Assembly (NCBI GenBank): GCA_030066905.1
Contig: JASJAR010000029.1
Span: forward strand, 1-49,370
Direction: 5' to 3'
Origin: Paracoccaceae bacterium
GTDB lineage: Bacteria; Pseudomonadota; Alphaproteobacteria; Rhodobacterales; Rhodobacteraceae
DNA: 49,370 bases
Position numbers and translations under genes: made by a program. This document shows positions 40,632 to 49,231 of the stretch, one piece after another. The notes under the pieces are model-generated. The model was not told the origin of the DNA, ran no database searches, and saw only the letters and a program-made list of their open reading frames with translations. The number at the start of each line of letters is the position of its first letter. The stretch's first letter is position 1.

Positions 40632-42079
40632 TCTTCGCCCGGACCCATATCAAGGCCCTGCCGGCAAAGCTCCTGCCGTTTTCCGATGCGGGCTCGGACG
40701 ATCTGCCCTTGGGCCAGCTCCTGCGGCTGTCGCTCTTCCAGATCTCCGTCGGCATGGCGACGGTGATGCTCTTGGGCACGCTCAACCGGGTGATGATCGT
40801 CGAGCTGTCTGTGCCGGCGATGATCGTCGCGGTGATGATCGCGCTCCCGGTCCTCATCGCCCCGTTCCGCGCGCTTCTGGGCTTCCGGTCCGACACCTAT
40901 CGTTCGGCCATCGGCTGGAAACGCATCCCCTACCTCTGGTTCGGCTCGCTCTGGCAGATGGGCGGGCTTGCGATCATGCCCGCCTCGCTTCTCGTCCTCG
41001 GCGGCGACCCGCATCACCAGGTGCCCTTCGCCGGCGAGGTGCTCGCCGCACTTGCCTTCCTGATGACGGGGCTCGGGCTCCACATGACCCAGACGGCCGG
41101 TCTCGCCCTCGCCGCCGACCGCGCCTCCGACGAGACCCGCCCCCGGGTCGTTGCCCTTCTTTATGTGATGTTCCTAATCGGGATGGGGCTGTCGGCGCTG
41201 GTGATCGGATATTTGCTACGCGATTTCAGCCATTTGAAGCTCATTCAGGTGGTTCAGGGGGCGGCCGTCGCGACGGTGCTTCTCAATCTCATCGCCCTCT
41301 GGCGGCAGGAGAAGGTGCGCCCCATGAGCCGCGACGAGCGCGCCGAGCCCCGGCCCGCCTTCCGCGACGCCTGGGCGGACTACGCGAAGGGCGGCGATGC
41401 GGGCCGGCTCCTCGTCGTCGTCTTCCTCGGCACGATGGCCTTCAACATGCAGGACGTGCTCCTGGAGCCCTATGGCGGCGAGATCCTCGGGCTTTCGGTC
41501 TCGGCGACGACGCTTCTGACCGCCACCTGGGCCGCCGGCGCGCTTCTTGGCTTTGCCCTCGCCGCCCGCTGGCTAGCGCGCGGCCACAGCCCCTACCGGA
41601 TGATCGCGCGCGGCATCCTCATCGGGCTGCCCGCCTTCTCGGCGGTGGTCTTCTCCGCGCCGATGGCTTCCCCGGCGCTTTTCTACGCAGGGGCCACCGG
41701 CATCGGGCTTGGTGGCGGGCTCTTTGCGGTCGCCACGCTCACGGCGGCAATGACCATGCCGGCGCGCGGCATCGCCGGGCGCGGCCTCGCACTCGGCGCC
41801 TGGGGTGCCGCGCAGGCCACGGCCGCCGGGCTTTCCATCGCGCTCGGCGGCACCATCCGCGACGGGATCAATGCGCTGGCGACAAACGGCGCCCTCGGCG
41901 AGGCGCTCGCCACCCCGGCCACGGGCTATTCGACCGTCTATCACATTGAAATCGCTCTTCTCTTCGTCACGCTCATCGCGCTCGGCCCGCTCGTGCGCCT
42001 GTCGTTCCTCGAACCCCAAACCCAAACGGGCAATCCAAAAATCGGTGGCAAGATCGGCCTTGCCGATTTTCCCACCTGA
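40628..42079 (+). CDS. lhaA: LhaA, LH1 assembly protein of the BCD/PucC family
   Basis: 483 residues, about 12 membrane helices, GTG start. Family landmarks are LGTLNRVMIVELSVPA, GWKRIPYLWFGSLWQMGG and MQDVLLEPYGGEILG. Needed for assembly of LH1 around the reaction centre. The last residues (PKIGGKIGLADFPT) overlie a hairpin at 42038-42070. Confidence 0.94.
   Translation: MIFARTHIKALPAKLLPFSDAGSDDLPLGQLLRLSLFQISVGMATVMLLGTLNRVMIVELSVPAMIVAVMIALPVLIAPFRALLGFRSDTYRSAIGWKRIPYLWFGSLWQMGGLAIMPASLLVLGGDPHHQVPFAGEVLAALAFLMTGLGLHMTQTAGLALAADRASDETRPRVVALLYVMFLIGMGLSALVIGYLLRDFSHLKLIQVVQGAAVATVLLNLIALWRQEKVRPMSRDERAEPRPAFRDAWADYAKGGDAGRLLVVVFLGTMAFNMQDVLLEPYGGEILGLSVSATTLLTATWAAGALLGFALAARWLARGHSPYRMIARGILIGLPAFSAVVFSAPMASPALFYAGATGIGLGGGLFAVATLTAAMTMPARGIAGRGLALGAWGAAQATAAGLSIALGGTIRDGINALATNGALGEALATPATGYSTVYHIEIALLFVTLIALGPLVRLSFLEPQTQTGNPKIGGKIGLADFPT
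42038..42070 (+). other. Bulged hairpin at the lhaA 3' end
   Basis: AAAATC-(GGT)-GGCAAG / CTTGCC-GATTTT, a 12-bp stem with a 3-nt bulge and 6-nt loop, 28 bp before puhA. A puhA mRNA 5' stabiliser or processing site is plausible. Confidence 0.45.
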
Positions 42080-42097
42080 CCAACGGAGGACTACAAA

Positions 42098-42841
42098 ATG
42101 GTTGGTGTCACATTCTTCGGCAATTTCGACCTCGCCAGCCTCTCGATCTGGCTATTCTGGCTCTTCTTCGCCGGGCTCATCTACTATCTTCAGACCGAGA
42201 ACATGCGCGAGGGCTTCCCCCTCGTCGACGATGACGGGAACCCAGAAAGCGGGCTTGGCCTGCCGCTGCCGTCGGACAAGACCTTCAAGCTCCCCCACGG
42301 CCGCGGCGAGGTCACCGTCCCCTCCGGTCAGCATGGCGACCGCGAAGACCTCGCCCTCGCGCGCACCTCGGCGGCCGGCGGTTTCCCGATGGCGCCCACG
42401 GGCGACCCGATGGCCGACGGCGTCGGGCCGGCCTCCTGGGCCCCGCGCCGGGACGTGCCGGAGCTCGACGGCCACGGCCACCCCAAGATCAAACCGATGG
42501 CGGGGCTCGACAGCTTCTTCGTCTCCGCCGGCCGCGACCCGCGCGGGCTGCCGGTGCTTTCGAAGGACGACCAGGTCGTTGCCCATGTCACCGACATGTG
42601 GGTCGACGAGCCCGAACAGCTCGTGCGCTATCTCGAGGTCGAGCTTGAGCCCGAATACGGGCAAGGCAAACGGCTGATGCCGATCAACATGTCGAAGATC
42701 AAGGAGAAGTGGGTGGACGTCCGCTCGCTCGCCCGCGGCCATTTCGACGGCATCCCCCAGACCGCCGCCTCCGACCAGATCACGCTTCTCGAAGAGGAGA
42801 AGATCATGGCCTGGTTCGCCGGCGGCACGCTCTACTCCTGA
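42098..42841 (+). CDS. puhA: Reaction centre H subunit PuhA
   Basis: 247 residues: N-terminal segment, one membrane helix (about 12-32, LASLSIWLFWLFFAGLIYYL) and a cytoplasmic beta-barrel domain (PRC-like) with GLPVLSKDDQVV. Caps the RC on the cytoplasmic side and shapes the QB proton path. GGAGG 9 bp upstream. Confidence 0.97.
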   Translation: MVGVTFFGNFDLASLSIWLFWLFFAGLIYYLQTENMREGFPLVDDDGNPESGLGLPLPSDKTFKLPHGRGEVTVPSGQHGDREDLALARTSAAGGFPMAPTGDPMADGVGPASWAPRRDVPELDGHGHPKIKPMAGLDSFFVSAGRDPRGLPVLSKDDQVVAHVTDMWVDEPEQLVRYLEVELEPEYGQGKRLMPINMSKIKEKWVDVRSLARGHFDGIPQTAASDQITLLEEEKIMAWFAGGTLYS

Positions 42842-42909
42842 CCTGAAGACCGGCGCCCGGCAACGACCGGGCGCCGCCGACCGAAAATAGGGAACCAAGG
42901 ACCAAGCCG

Positions 42910-43539
42910 ATGCCACATGACGATTTCGCCACCGAACCCGTCCCGGGCCTCCCCGAGGCCCCGCCGAGAGAAGAGCTGATCCTCTGGCAGGGCCGCCCCG
43001 CAACCTGGGCGCTGGCCCGCGAAGCTCTCGCGATCCATTGGGTGGCGGCCTATTTTGCCGTGCTTGCCTTCTGGCGCGTCGGCGTCTCGGCCGCCGATAT
43101 CGGCTGGGGCCCCGCCCTGCCCCAGGCGCTTCCGTTTCTGCTTCTCGGCCTTGTGGCGGTTGGCCTCATTCTCATCGTCGCCTGGGTGCAGGCGAAGGCG
43201 ACCGTCTACACCATCACCACCTCCCGCGTGGCGATGCGGGTGGGCGCGGCGCTCACGCTGACCCTCAACCTGCCGTTCTCGAAGATCGCTTCGGCCGATC
43301 TCGATCTGAAGGCGTCCGGCACCGGCACCATCGCGATCACCACAAAGGGCGAAACCCGGCTCTCCTATCTGGTGCTCTGGCCCCACGTCCGGCCCTGGAA
43401 GATGAAGCACACCCAGCCCGCCCTGCGGGCGATCCCCGAAGCCGAGAAGGTCGCCCGCATCCTCGCCGACGCCGCCGAAACCCATATCAGCCAGCCGGTC
43501 ATTGAAACCCGCGCCCCGGCAACCGTGGCTGCGGAATAG
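42910..43539 (+). CDS. puhB: PuhB, reaction-centre assembly protein
   Basis: 209 residues with two membrane helices (about 45-65 and 75-100) and a C-terminal bacterial PH-like domain (VYTITTSRVAMRVGAAL). Helps RC assembly in Rhodobacter. 68 bp after puhA. Confidence 0.92.
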   Translation: MPHDDFATEPVPGLPEAPPREELILWQGRPATWALAREALAIHWVAAYFAVLAFWRVGVSAADIGWGPALPQALPFLLLGLVAVGLILIVAWVQAKATVYTITTSRVAMRVGAALTLTLNLPFSKIASADLDLKASGTGTIAITTKGETRLSYLVLWPHVRPWKMKHTQPALRAIPEAEKVARILADAAETHISQPVIETRAPATVAAE

Positions 43540-43548
43540 GAGGGGGTC

Positions 43549-44034
43549 ATGGCACGCACCGACACAGGCCTCATCTTCGACGCCGAAGCCCATGCGATGC
43601 GAAAACGCGACCGGGAACTCATCCCCACCCGCCTGGTGGTGGCGATGTTCTCGCTGGCGGTCCTCGTCACCATCCTCGTCGCCATCGCCGTTCTGACCGA
43701 CCGCCCGCTCGAAGGCACGCCGCCGGCGGCTGCGGTGGTAAAAACCCACGAACTGACCCTCACCGGCAACGGCAACGCGATGCATGTGGTCGACGGCGAG
43801 GGTGCGGTGATCTTCGACGGCCATAACGGCGGCTTCATCTCGGTCGTCAACGACGGGCTCGAATACGCCCGCCACAAGGCCCGGATCGAAACCAATCCGC
43901 CAGTGATCATCACCGAATACGCCGACGGGCGGATCGAGCTTTTCGACCCCGCCTCGGGCTGGAAGAGCCAGCTTTCGAGCTTCGGCGCCGGCAACCTCAA
44001 CGTCTGGCGGGCCCTGCTCGCCCAATCGCAATAA
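43549..44034 (+). CDS. puhC: PuhC, photosynthetic complex assembly protein
   Basis: 161 residues. Short cytoplasmic N-terminus, one membrane helix (about 25-46) and a periplasmic domain. Conserved next to puhB and involved in RC-LH1 reorganisation. AGGAGG lies 7 bp upstream of the ATG. Confidence 0.9.
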   Translation: MARTDTGLIFDAEAHAMRKRDRELIPTRLVVAMFSLAVLVTILVAIAVLTDRPLEGTPPAAAVVKTHELTLTGNGNAMHVVDGEGAVIFDGHNGGFISVVNDGLEYARHKARIETNPPVIITEYADGRIELFDPASGWKSQLSSFGAGNLNVWRALLAQSQ

Positions 44035-44081
44035 ACGAGCCTGAAAGGCCGCCTTCGAAACCGAAGAAAAGGGAACCGAAA

Positions 44082-44378
44082 ATGGGATTACTGACCCGCA
44101 AAATCGAAACCGCCCCCTGCACGGTGGAAGTCTCTCACCGCTTCGAGGAGCTCTCCGCCCATGTCCGCTTCGACAATGGCGCCGTGGTCTTCCCCGGCGA
44201 TGAAGTCAAAGTCCACGGAAGCCCCGTGATGGCGCCTTACGGCGAAGTGGTGGTGGAGCACCGCACCGCCACCATCGTGCGCGCCTCCGCCCTCGAACGG
44301 CTCTGGACCCGCCTCACCGGCGATTTCGAGTTCATGGAACTCTGCGAATTCAGCTTCAGCGAGGAGGTCACGCTATGA
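44082..44378 (+). CDS. Conserved PGC protein of unknown function (98 aa)
   Basis: 98 residues, soluble, mainly beta by pattern (APCTVEVSHRFEELSAHVRF, then PYGEVVVEHRTATIVRAS), ending in an acidic ELCEFSFSEEVTL. Coupled to acsF, whose ATG overlaps its stop by 4 bp. A small ORF at this place between puhC and acsF is, as far as I recall, common in Rhodobacterales clusters. The tight coupling hints at a role with the cyclase. No motif gives a mechanism. Confidence 0.8.
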   Translation: MGLLTRKIETAPCTVEVSHRFEELSAHVRFDNGAVVFPGDEVKVHGSPVMAPYGEVVVEHRTATIVRASALERLWTRLTGDFEFMELCEFSFSEEVTL

Positions 44379-45496
44379 ACGTCCATACCGCAGATGTGCT
44401 CACCGCCGAAGAGGGCCTCGCCGCAATCCAGGCCCAGGCCGACAAGTTCGATTCCGACGACGCCACCGATCTGGCCCTGCAAAACACGCTCCTGACCCCG
44501 CGCTTCTACACCACCGATTTCGACGAGCTCGACGCCATCGATGTCTCCTCGGTCCGCGAGGATTGGGACAAGCTTCTGGGCCAGATGCGCTCGGACCCCA
44601 ACAAGGGCCACTTCAAGAAGAACGAAGACTGGGACGCGATCGACTGGGAAGGCATGGACCCGGCCCTGAAGCTCGAATTCCTCGACTTTCTGGTCTCGTC
44701 GTGCACCGCGGAATTCTCAGGCTGCGTGCTTTACAAGGAGATGAAGCGGCGCGGCACCAACAAGGACATCTGCGAGCTCTTCGCGTTCATGTCCCGCGAC
44801 GAGGCACGGCACGCGGGCTTCATCAACGACGCGCTCCGCGAAGCCGGCGTTTCGGTGAACCTCGGGTTCCTGACGAAGAAGAAGAAGTACACCTACTTCC
44901 GCCCGAAGTTCATCTATTACGCCACGTATCTCTCCGAAAAGATCGGCTACGCCCGCTACATCACCATCTTCCGGCATCTCGAAGCCAACCCCGAGCATCG
45001 GTTCCACCCGATCTTCAAGTGGTTCAAAGAATGGTGCAACGACGAGTTCAGCCACGGCGAGGCCTTCGCGCTTTTGATGCGCACCGACCCCAAGCTGACC
45101 GAGAGCTGGAACAACAGGCTCTGGATCAAGTTCTTCCTCACAGCCGTCTATTCGACGATGTGGGTGCGCGACCACGCCCGGCCGGCCTTCCACGAGGCCC
45201 TTGGGGTCGATGTCGAATGGTACGACCAGGAGGTGTTCAAGAAGACCTCGACCATTTCGCGCCAGGTGTTCCCGTTGGAGCTCGATATCGACCATCCGCG
45301 CTGGAAACCGACGCTGCGCCGCCTCGAAAAAGCCATGTCCGACGGCGAGAAAGCGGCGAAGACCGGCGGACCGGCGGGAATGATCGGCAAGGCCTGGGCC
45401 AATCTGCGCGGCGCGGCGGCCTTTGTCTCCCTCCTGACGATCCCGTCGAAACCCAATACGCCGCCGGAGAACGTCCGGCTGGAGCCCGCCTATTGA
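44375..45496 (+). CDS. acsF: Mg-protoporphyrin IX monomethyl ester oxidative cyclase AcsF
   Basis: 373 residues, di-iron ferritin-like protein. Iron-binding patterns include DEARHAGF at about residue 143 and CNDEFSHGEAF at about 225. It uses O2 to form the isocyclic ring E. No anaerobic cyclase bchE is present, so on this replicon ring closure is oxygen-dependent. GGAGG 8 bp before the ATG. Confidence 0.96.
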   Translation: MNVHTADVLTAEEGLAAIQAQADKFDSDDATDLALQNTLLTPRFYTTDFDELDAIDVSSVREDWDKLLGQMRSDPNKGHFKKNEDWDAIDWEGMDPALKLEFLDFLVSSCTAEFSGCVLYKEMKRRGTNKDICELFAFMSRDEARHAGFINDALREAGVSVNLGFLTKKKKYTYFRPKFIYYATYLSEKIGYARYITIFRHLEANPEHRFHPIFKWFKEWCNDEFSHGEAFALLMRTDPKLTESWNNRLWIKFFLTAVYSTMWVRDHARPAFHEALGVDVEWYDQEVFKKTSTISRQVFPLELDIDHPRWKPTLRRLEKAMSDGEKAAKTGGPAGMIGKAWANLRGAAAFVSLLTIPSKPNTPPENVRLEPAY

Positions 45497-45520
45497 TGCG
45501 CCATGAGCGATCATACGACC

Positions 45521-45604
45521 TTCCCGCCCCGGCCTTGAGCCGGGGCCTCGATCGGCCGGGTGGAGGCTCGCCGCGCGGGGCCCTCGATCAAGTCCGGGGC
45601 GCGG
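45521..45604. repeat. Palindromic repeat copy 5, acsF-puhE gap
   Basis: Left arm CGCCCCGGCCTTGAGCCGGG then GCCTCG; right arm CTCGATCAAGTCCGGGGCGCG. Occupies most of the 127-bp gap. Confidence 0.8.
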
Positions 45605-45623
45605 TCGCTGCTGCGGAGGTCAG

Positions 45624-46436
45624 ATGCTAGAAAACCCCTGGATCGCCGGGCTCTTCGCCCTTTTCCTCTGGTGGTTCTCCACCGGGGCGATCCTGTGGGT
45701 GGTCCGCCGGGCCGACAACCAAACGCCGGACGGCCACGTCATGACCTCGATCCTCGCCATGCCCGTCCTTTTCGCGGGCGTCATCGCGCTGATGGCGTCC
45801 CTCCCCGACACCTCCCCGGCCGGGGCCTGGATCGGCTTCGTCGCCGCGCTGGCGATCTGGGGCTGGATCGAGCTTGCCTTCCTCACCGGCACGATCGCCG
45901 GGCCGAACCGGGCCCCCTGCCCCGCCGACGCGCCGGAGTTCGAGCGCTTCGTGCGCGCCTGGGGCACCATCGCCTATCACGAGATGCTTCTCGTCGCCGC
46001 CCTCGCCGCCATCGCCCTTCTGTCGCGGGGGGCGGAAAACGATATCGCGCTCTGGACCTTCGCGGTCCTCTTCTTCGCCCGGGTCTCGGCCAAGCTGAAC
46101 CTCTTTTTCGGCGTGCCCAAAATCAACACCGAGTTCATCCCGCGCCCGCTCTTCCATGTGCCCTCGCATTTCCGCATCCGGCGGCTCAACTGGGTCTTCC
46201 CGGGCTCGGTCACGGCACTCACGCTGGCGGTCGGCTGCTGGCTCAACCTTCTCTTCACCACCGGCGAGGTCGGCTTCGCGCTTCTGACCGCGATCACCGC
46301 CCTTGCCCTTCTCGAACACTGGCTGATGATCCTGCCCCTGCCCGACGAAAAGCTCTGGCGGTGGATGATCCCGGCTGCACCTGACAGACCAGGGGCCCAG
46401 CCCCCAAGACCGATAGGGGGACCCCATGGACTTTGA
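45624..46436 (+). CDS. puhE: PuhE, putative photosynthetic complex assembly membrane protein
   Basis: 270 residues with about seven or eight membrane helices. Signature stretches are [28 protein letters not shown] and [16 protein letters not shown] of the PuhE (DUF3623) family. In Rhodobacter it moderates bacteriochlorophyll and complex levels. GGAGG 6 bp before the ATG. Overlaps hemA by 11 bp. Confidence 0.92.
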   Translation: MLENPWIAGLFALFLWWFSTGAILWVVRRADNQTPDGHVMTSILAMPVLFAGVIALMASLPDTSPAGAWIGFVAALAIWGWIELAFLTGTIAGPNRAPCPADAPEFERFVRAWGTIAYHEMLLVAALAAIALLSRGAENDIALWTFAVLFFARVSAKLNLFFGVPKINTEFIPRPLFHVPSHFRIRRLNWVFPGSVTALTLAVGCWLNLLFTTGEVGFALLTAITALALLEHWLMILPLPDEKLWRWMIPAAPDRPGAQPPRPIGGPHGL

Positions 46437-47637
46437 CGCCCTTTTCAACGCCGAGCTCGACGCGCTCAAAGGCGAAGGCAATTACCGCATCTTCGCCGAG
46501 CTCGAACGCCGCTGCGGGGCCTTTCCACGCGCACGCAACCATTCCGAAGGGGCAGACGAGGTCACCGTCTGGTGCTCGAACGACTACCTCGGCATGGGCC
46601 AGCACCCCGACGTCGTCAAAGCCATGTGCGACACCGCCGCGACCTGCGGCACCGGCGCCGGCGGCACCCGCAACATCTCCGGCACCAACCGCCACCACCG
46701 CGAACTCGAAGCCGAGCTTGCCGATCTTCACGGCAAGGAAGAGGCGCTCCTCTTCTCCTCGGGCTATGTCTCGAACTGGGCCGCCCTTTCCACCCTCGGA
46801 AGCCGCCTGCCCAACGCGGTGATCCTGTCGGACGCCCTCAACCACGCCTCGATGATCGAAGGCATCCGCCATTCCCGCGCCGACAAGGTGATCTGGCGGC
46901 ACAACGACGCGCAAGATCTCGACCGCAAGCTCGCCGCCGTCGGCCCCGACCGTCCGAAGATCGTGGCCTTCGAGAGCGTCTACTCGATGGACGGCGACAT
47001 CGCCCCCATCGCCGAGATCCTCGATGTCGCCGAAAAGCACGGCGCGATGACCTATATCGACGAGGTCCACGCGGTCGGCATGTACGGGCCGAGGGGCGGC
47101 GGCGTGGCCGAGCGCGAGGGGCTGATGGACCGGATCACCCTCATCGAGGGCACGCTTGGCAAAGCCTATGGCTGTTTCGGCGGCTACATCACCGGCTCGA
47201 AAGCGCTCTGCGACTTCATCCGCAGCTTCGCGAGCGGGTTTATCTTCACCACCGCCCTGCCTCCGGCGGTGGCGGCGGCCGCCCGTGTCTCGATCAGGCA
47301 CCTCAAAGACAGCGAGATCGAGCGCGCCCAGCACCGCAATCGCGTGGCCCGTCTCCGTGCGAGGCTCGACGCCGAGGGCATCCCCCATATGCCCAACCCG
47401 TCGCATATCATCCCCGTGATGATCGGCGACCCCGTCAAATGCCGGATGATCTCCGACATCCTGATGAACGACTGGGGCATCTATGTGCAGCCGATCAACT
47501 ACCCGACCGTGCCCAAAGGCACCGAGCGGCTGCGGATCACGCCCTCGCCGCTTCACAGCGACGCCGATATCGACCATCTCGTGACAGCCCTGTCGTCGCT
47601 CTGGCAGCAATGCGCATTGGCGCGCGCGGTTGCATGA
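46426..47637 (+). CDS. hemA: 5-aminolevulinate synthase HemA
   Basis: 403-residue PLP enzyme. Cofactor Lys in [14 protein letters not shown] (about residue 245), Gly-rich [14 protein letters not shown] near 75, and [11 protein letters not shown] near 210. Condenses glycine and succinyl-CoA, the C4 route of alphaproteobacteria, feeding all tetrapyrroles. A chromosomal paralogue is likely but not visible here. Confidence 0.96.
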   Translation: MDFDALFNAELDALKGEGNYRIFAELERRCGAFPRARNHSEGADEVTVWCSNDYLGMGQHPDVVKAMCDTAATCGTGAGGTRNISGTNRHHRELEAELADLHGKEEALLFSSGYVSNWAALSTLGSRLPNAVILSDALNHASMIEGIRHSRADKVIWRHNDAQDLDRKLAAVGPDRPKIVAFESVYSMDGDIAPIAEILDVAEKHGAMTYIDEVHAVGMYGPRGGGVAEREGLMDRITLIEGTLGKAYGCFGGYITGSKALCDFIRSFASGFIFTTALPPAVAAAARVSIRHLKDSEIERAQHRNRVARLRARLDAEGIPHMPNPSHIIPVMIGDPVKCRMISDILMNDWGIYVQPINYPTVPKGTERLRITPSPLHSDADIDHLVTALSSLWQQCALARAVA

Positions 47638-47756
47638 TGGAAACCTGAACGCTTTAAGGGCGTTGTTATTGCATAGCCGGGCCTTCCTCACGAGGTCTGG
47701 ACGGGACGCGCACCCGGTCTAGGTGTGCCGAAAATCGTGAAGGGAGAGACCTCGAT

Positions 47757-48197
47757 ATGTCAAAAGTTCTGATTGCGGGTGCGGTATCCGTACTGATGGC
47801 GGCCCCGGCCTTTGCCGAGGGCCACGCCGATGTCGATGCCGGCATGGAGGCGTTCAGCCAGTGCCAGACCTGCCACATCGTCCAGGACGATGAGGGCAAC
47901 CTTCTGGCCGGCCGCAACGCCCGCCAGGGCCCGAACCTCTATAACATCGTCGGCCGCCAGGCTGGGTCTGTCGAGGGCTTCCGCTACCGCCCCGACCTCG
48001 TGGCCGCCGGCGAGGCCGGGCTCGTCTGGACGGAGGAAGATCTTGTCGTCTACCTCCAGGACCCGAACCAGTTTCTCTCCGACACGCTCGACAAGCGGGC
48101 CCGGAGCGGGATGGCATATCGGGTCCGGACCGAAGAGGAAGCGGTGAACCTCGCCGCGTTCCTGGCCTCCGTCAGCCCCGACGCAGAAGGCATGTAG
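47757..48197 (+). CDS. cycA: Cytochrome c2-type electron donor CycA
   Basis: 146 residues. Signal peptide with cleavage after APAFA (residue 20 or so), haem motif CQTCH at about 36-40, and the probable axial Met in SGMAYRV. Periplasmic carrier between the bc1 complex and the reaction centre. Own 119-bp upstream gap with AAGGGAG 9 bp before the ATG. Last gene of the PGC and followed by a terminator. Confidence 0.93.
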   Translation: MSKVLIAGAVSVLMAAPAFAEGHADVDAGMEAFSQCQTCHIVQDDEGNLLAGRNARQGPNLYNIVGRQAGSVEGFRYRPDLVAAGEAGLVWTEEDLVVYLQDPNQFLSDTLDKRARSGMAYRVRTEEEAVNLAAFLASVSPDAEGM

Positions 48198-48233
48198 CCG
48201 GCGCCCGGCCGACAAGGTCGGATGTATTCTCCA

Positions 48234-48264
48234 GGGCCGTCCTCCGGGGCGGCCCTTTTCTTTG
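48234..48264. terminator. cycA rho-independent terminator
   Basis: 9-bp stem GGGCCGTCC-TCCG-GGGCGGCCC (one G-T pair) followed by TTTTCTTTG, immediately before the convergent stop of the replication gene. It separates the photosynthesis operon from the replication gene. Confidence 0.85.
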
Positions 48265-48975
48265 TCAGTAGACGATCTCCAGCCCGTCGATATCGGGGTC
48301 CACCGACCGAAACGCGTCGAGCACCCGCTGGTGGAGATGGGTCTCCACATAGGCCGCGTGGAACCGGCTCGGAGCCTTCAGCCGCACCGCCCCCCCTGCC
48401 CTGCCGTCTCGCTTGAGCGCGCGCAGCCAGGCGCCGTAGAGCGCGGGGTCCTCGGCGTGCAGGAGGGCTGCGGCCAGGGCCCAGTCGTCGCCCGCCGAGA
48501 CGTCCGGCGCCGGAACGGGACCCTTGGGGATCAGCGGCACCACATCCACGGACGGAGCGCCATCGAGGCGGACGACGTAATCGGGTCCGATCCGCTCCCA
48601 ATCGCCTCGCGTCGTATCGAGGATCGCGTCAATCCCCAGCCCGTACTCGGCCACCCGGCCGCGATGACCCTGACGGATGAGCCTGAGCCAACCCATCGCC
48701 CGCAGTCTCGACATCTCCCGCTTCACGGTGCGCTCGTCGCAACTCCAGAGGCGGGCGATGTCGCGCTGGCCGACCGCGAGGAGGTCGCGGTTCCAATTGT
48801 AGCGTGCGGTGACAAGCGTCATGAGACGGAGGGCGAGCCGCTGCTCCGTCTTCGAACGCGCCAGGGCCCAGGCCCCGAGGGCCGTGAGAATATCGTACTT
48901 CCTGGACGCCGCCCGGCGCCCGACGGGCCGCGCCGTCTGCATCATGTTCCTGCCCCGGCCGTTTTCGGCCTCCAC
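48265..48975 (-). CDS. DnaA-like plasmid replication initiator
   Basis: Up to 236 residues (GTG 48975; ATG 48945 or 48942 also possible, the latter with AGGA just upstream). The middle part (about 25-100) is a winged-helix region (DIARLWSCDERTVKREMSRL). The C-terminal 75 residues (ALYGAWLRALKRDG, then AVRLKAPSRFHAAYVETHL) resemble the N-terminal helicase-loading domain of DnaA. Roseobacter plasmids are known to use such DnaA-like replicases. It lies next to the repeat-rich gap and parAB and is the only replicase candidate on this circle. Confidence 0.8.
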   Translation of the reverse strand: MEAENGRGRNMMQTARPVGRRAASRKYDILTALGAWALARSKTEQRLALRLMTLVTARYNWNRDLLAVGQRDIARLWSCDERTVKREMSRLRAMGWLRLIRQGHRGRVAEYGLGIDAILDTTRGDWERIGPDYVVRLDGAPSVDVVPLIPKGPVPAPDVSAGDDWALAAALLHAEDPALYGAWLRALKRDGRAGGAVRLKAPSRFHAAYVETHLHQRVLDAFRSVDPDIDGLEIVY

Positions 48976-49231
48976 GCCATTTCTCGGCGTTCTTCACTGC
49001 TCGCCGCTGATTAGCGTCCGGTAAAGCGATTCTGTCAAGCCAAGGGGAGGATTTTGAGCTGGGCCTGTCATCCGGAGAAGAAAAGAACCCGGTCAAACGG
49101 TATTGGGGGTCGCCCTGAGCGTCCCCTATTCGGGCAGTTTTGTCCCCCAATATCTCGCGAAGCGGTGAAAGCTTTCCCCAATCCTTGGGGGCTCGTGCCA
49201 GGATCACGCGCCGCTTCGGCCGCCCGCGTTC
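48976..49231. other. Putative replication origin region (continues to base 145)
   Basis: About 400 bp without a gene, taken around the circle, between the divergent replication gene and parA. It contains a 9-bp perfect inverted repeat TATTGGGGG (49101-49109) and CCCCCAATA (49144-49152), then a tight palindrome CCCCAA-TCC-TTGGGG (49176-49190), so the core TTGGGG occurs four times in alternating orientation. Past the junction are CGCAA-A-TTGCG (67-77), an A+T-richer stretch (about 60-108) and hairpin GTCCC-GAGA-GGGAC (122-135). Clustered repeats beside an initiator gene are typical of plasmid origins or centromere sites. The assignment as oriV, or oriV plus parS, is inference. Confidence 0.6.
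49010..49038 (-). promoter_or_regulatory. Predicted promoter of the replication gene
   Basis: On the minus strand TTGACA (49038-49033) is followed after 17 bases by GCTAAT (49015-49010), a consensus -35 with a fair -10, about 35 bp upstream of the first possible start of the replication gene. Motif match only. Confidence 0.45.

Noticed and set aside
42943..42975. GTCCCGGGCCTCCCCGAGGCCCCG in puhB as a sixth copy of the palindromic repeat
   Set aside because: It lacks both internal hairpins and the TTGAxCC / ATCAAG cores; probably a chance GC-rich match.
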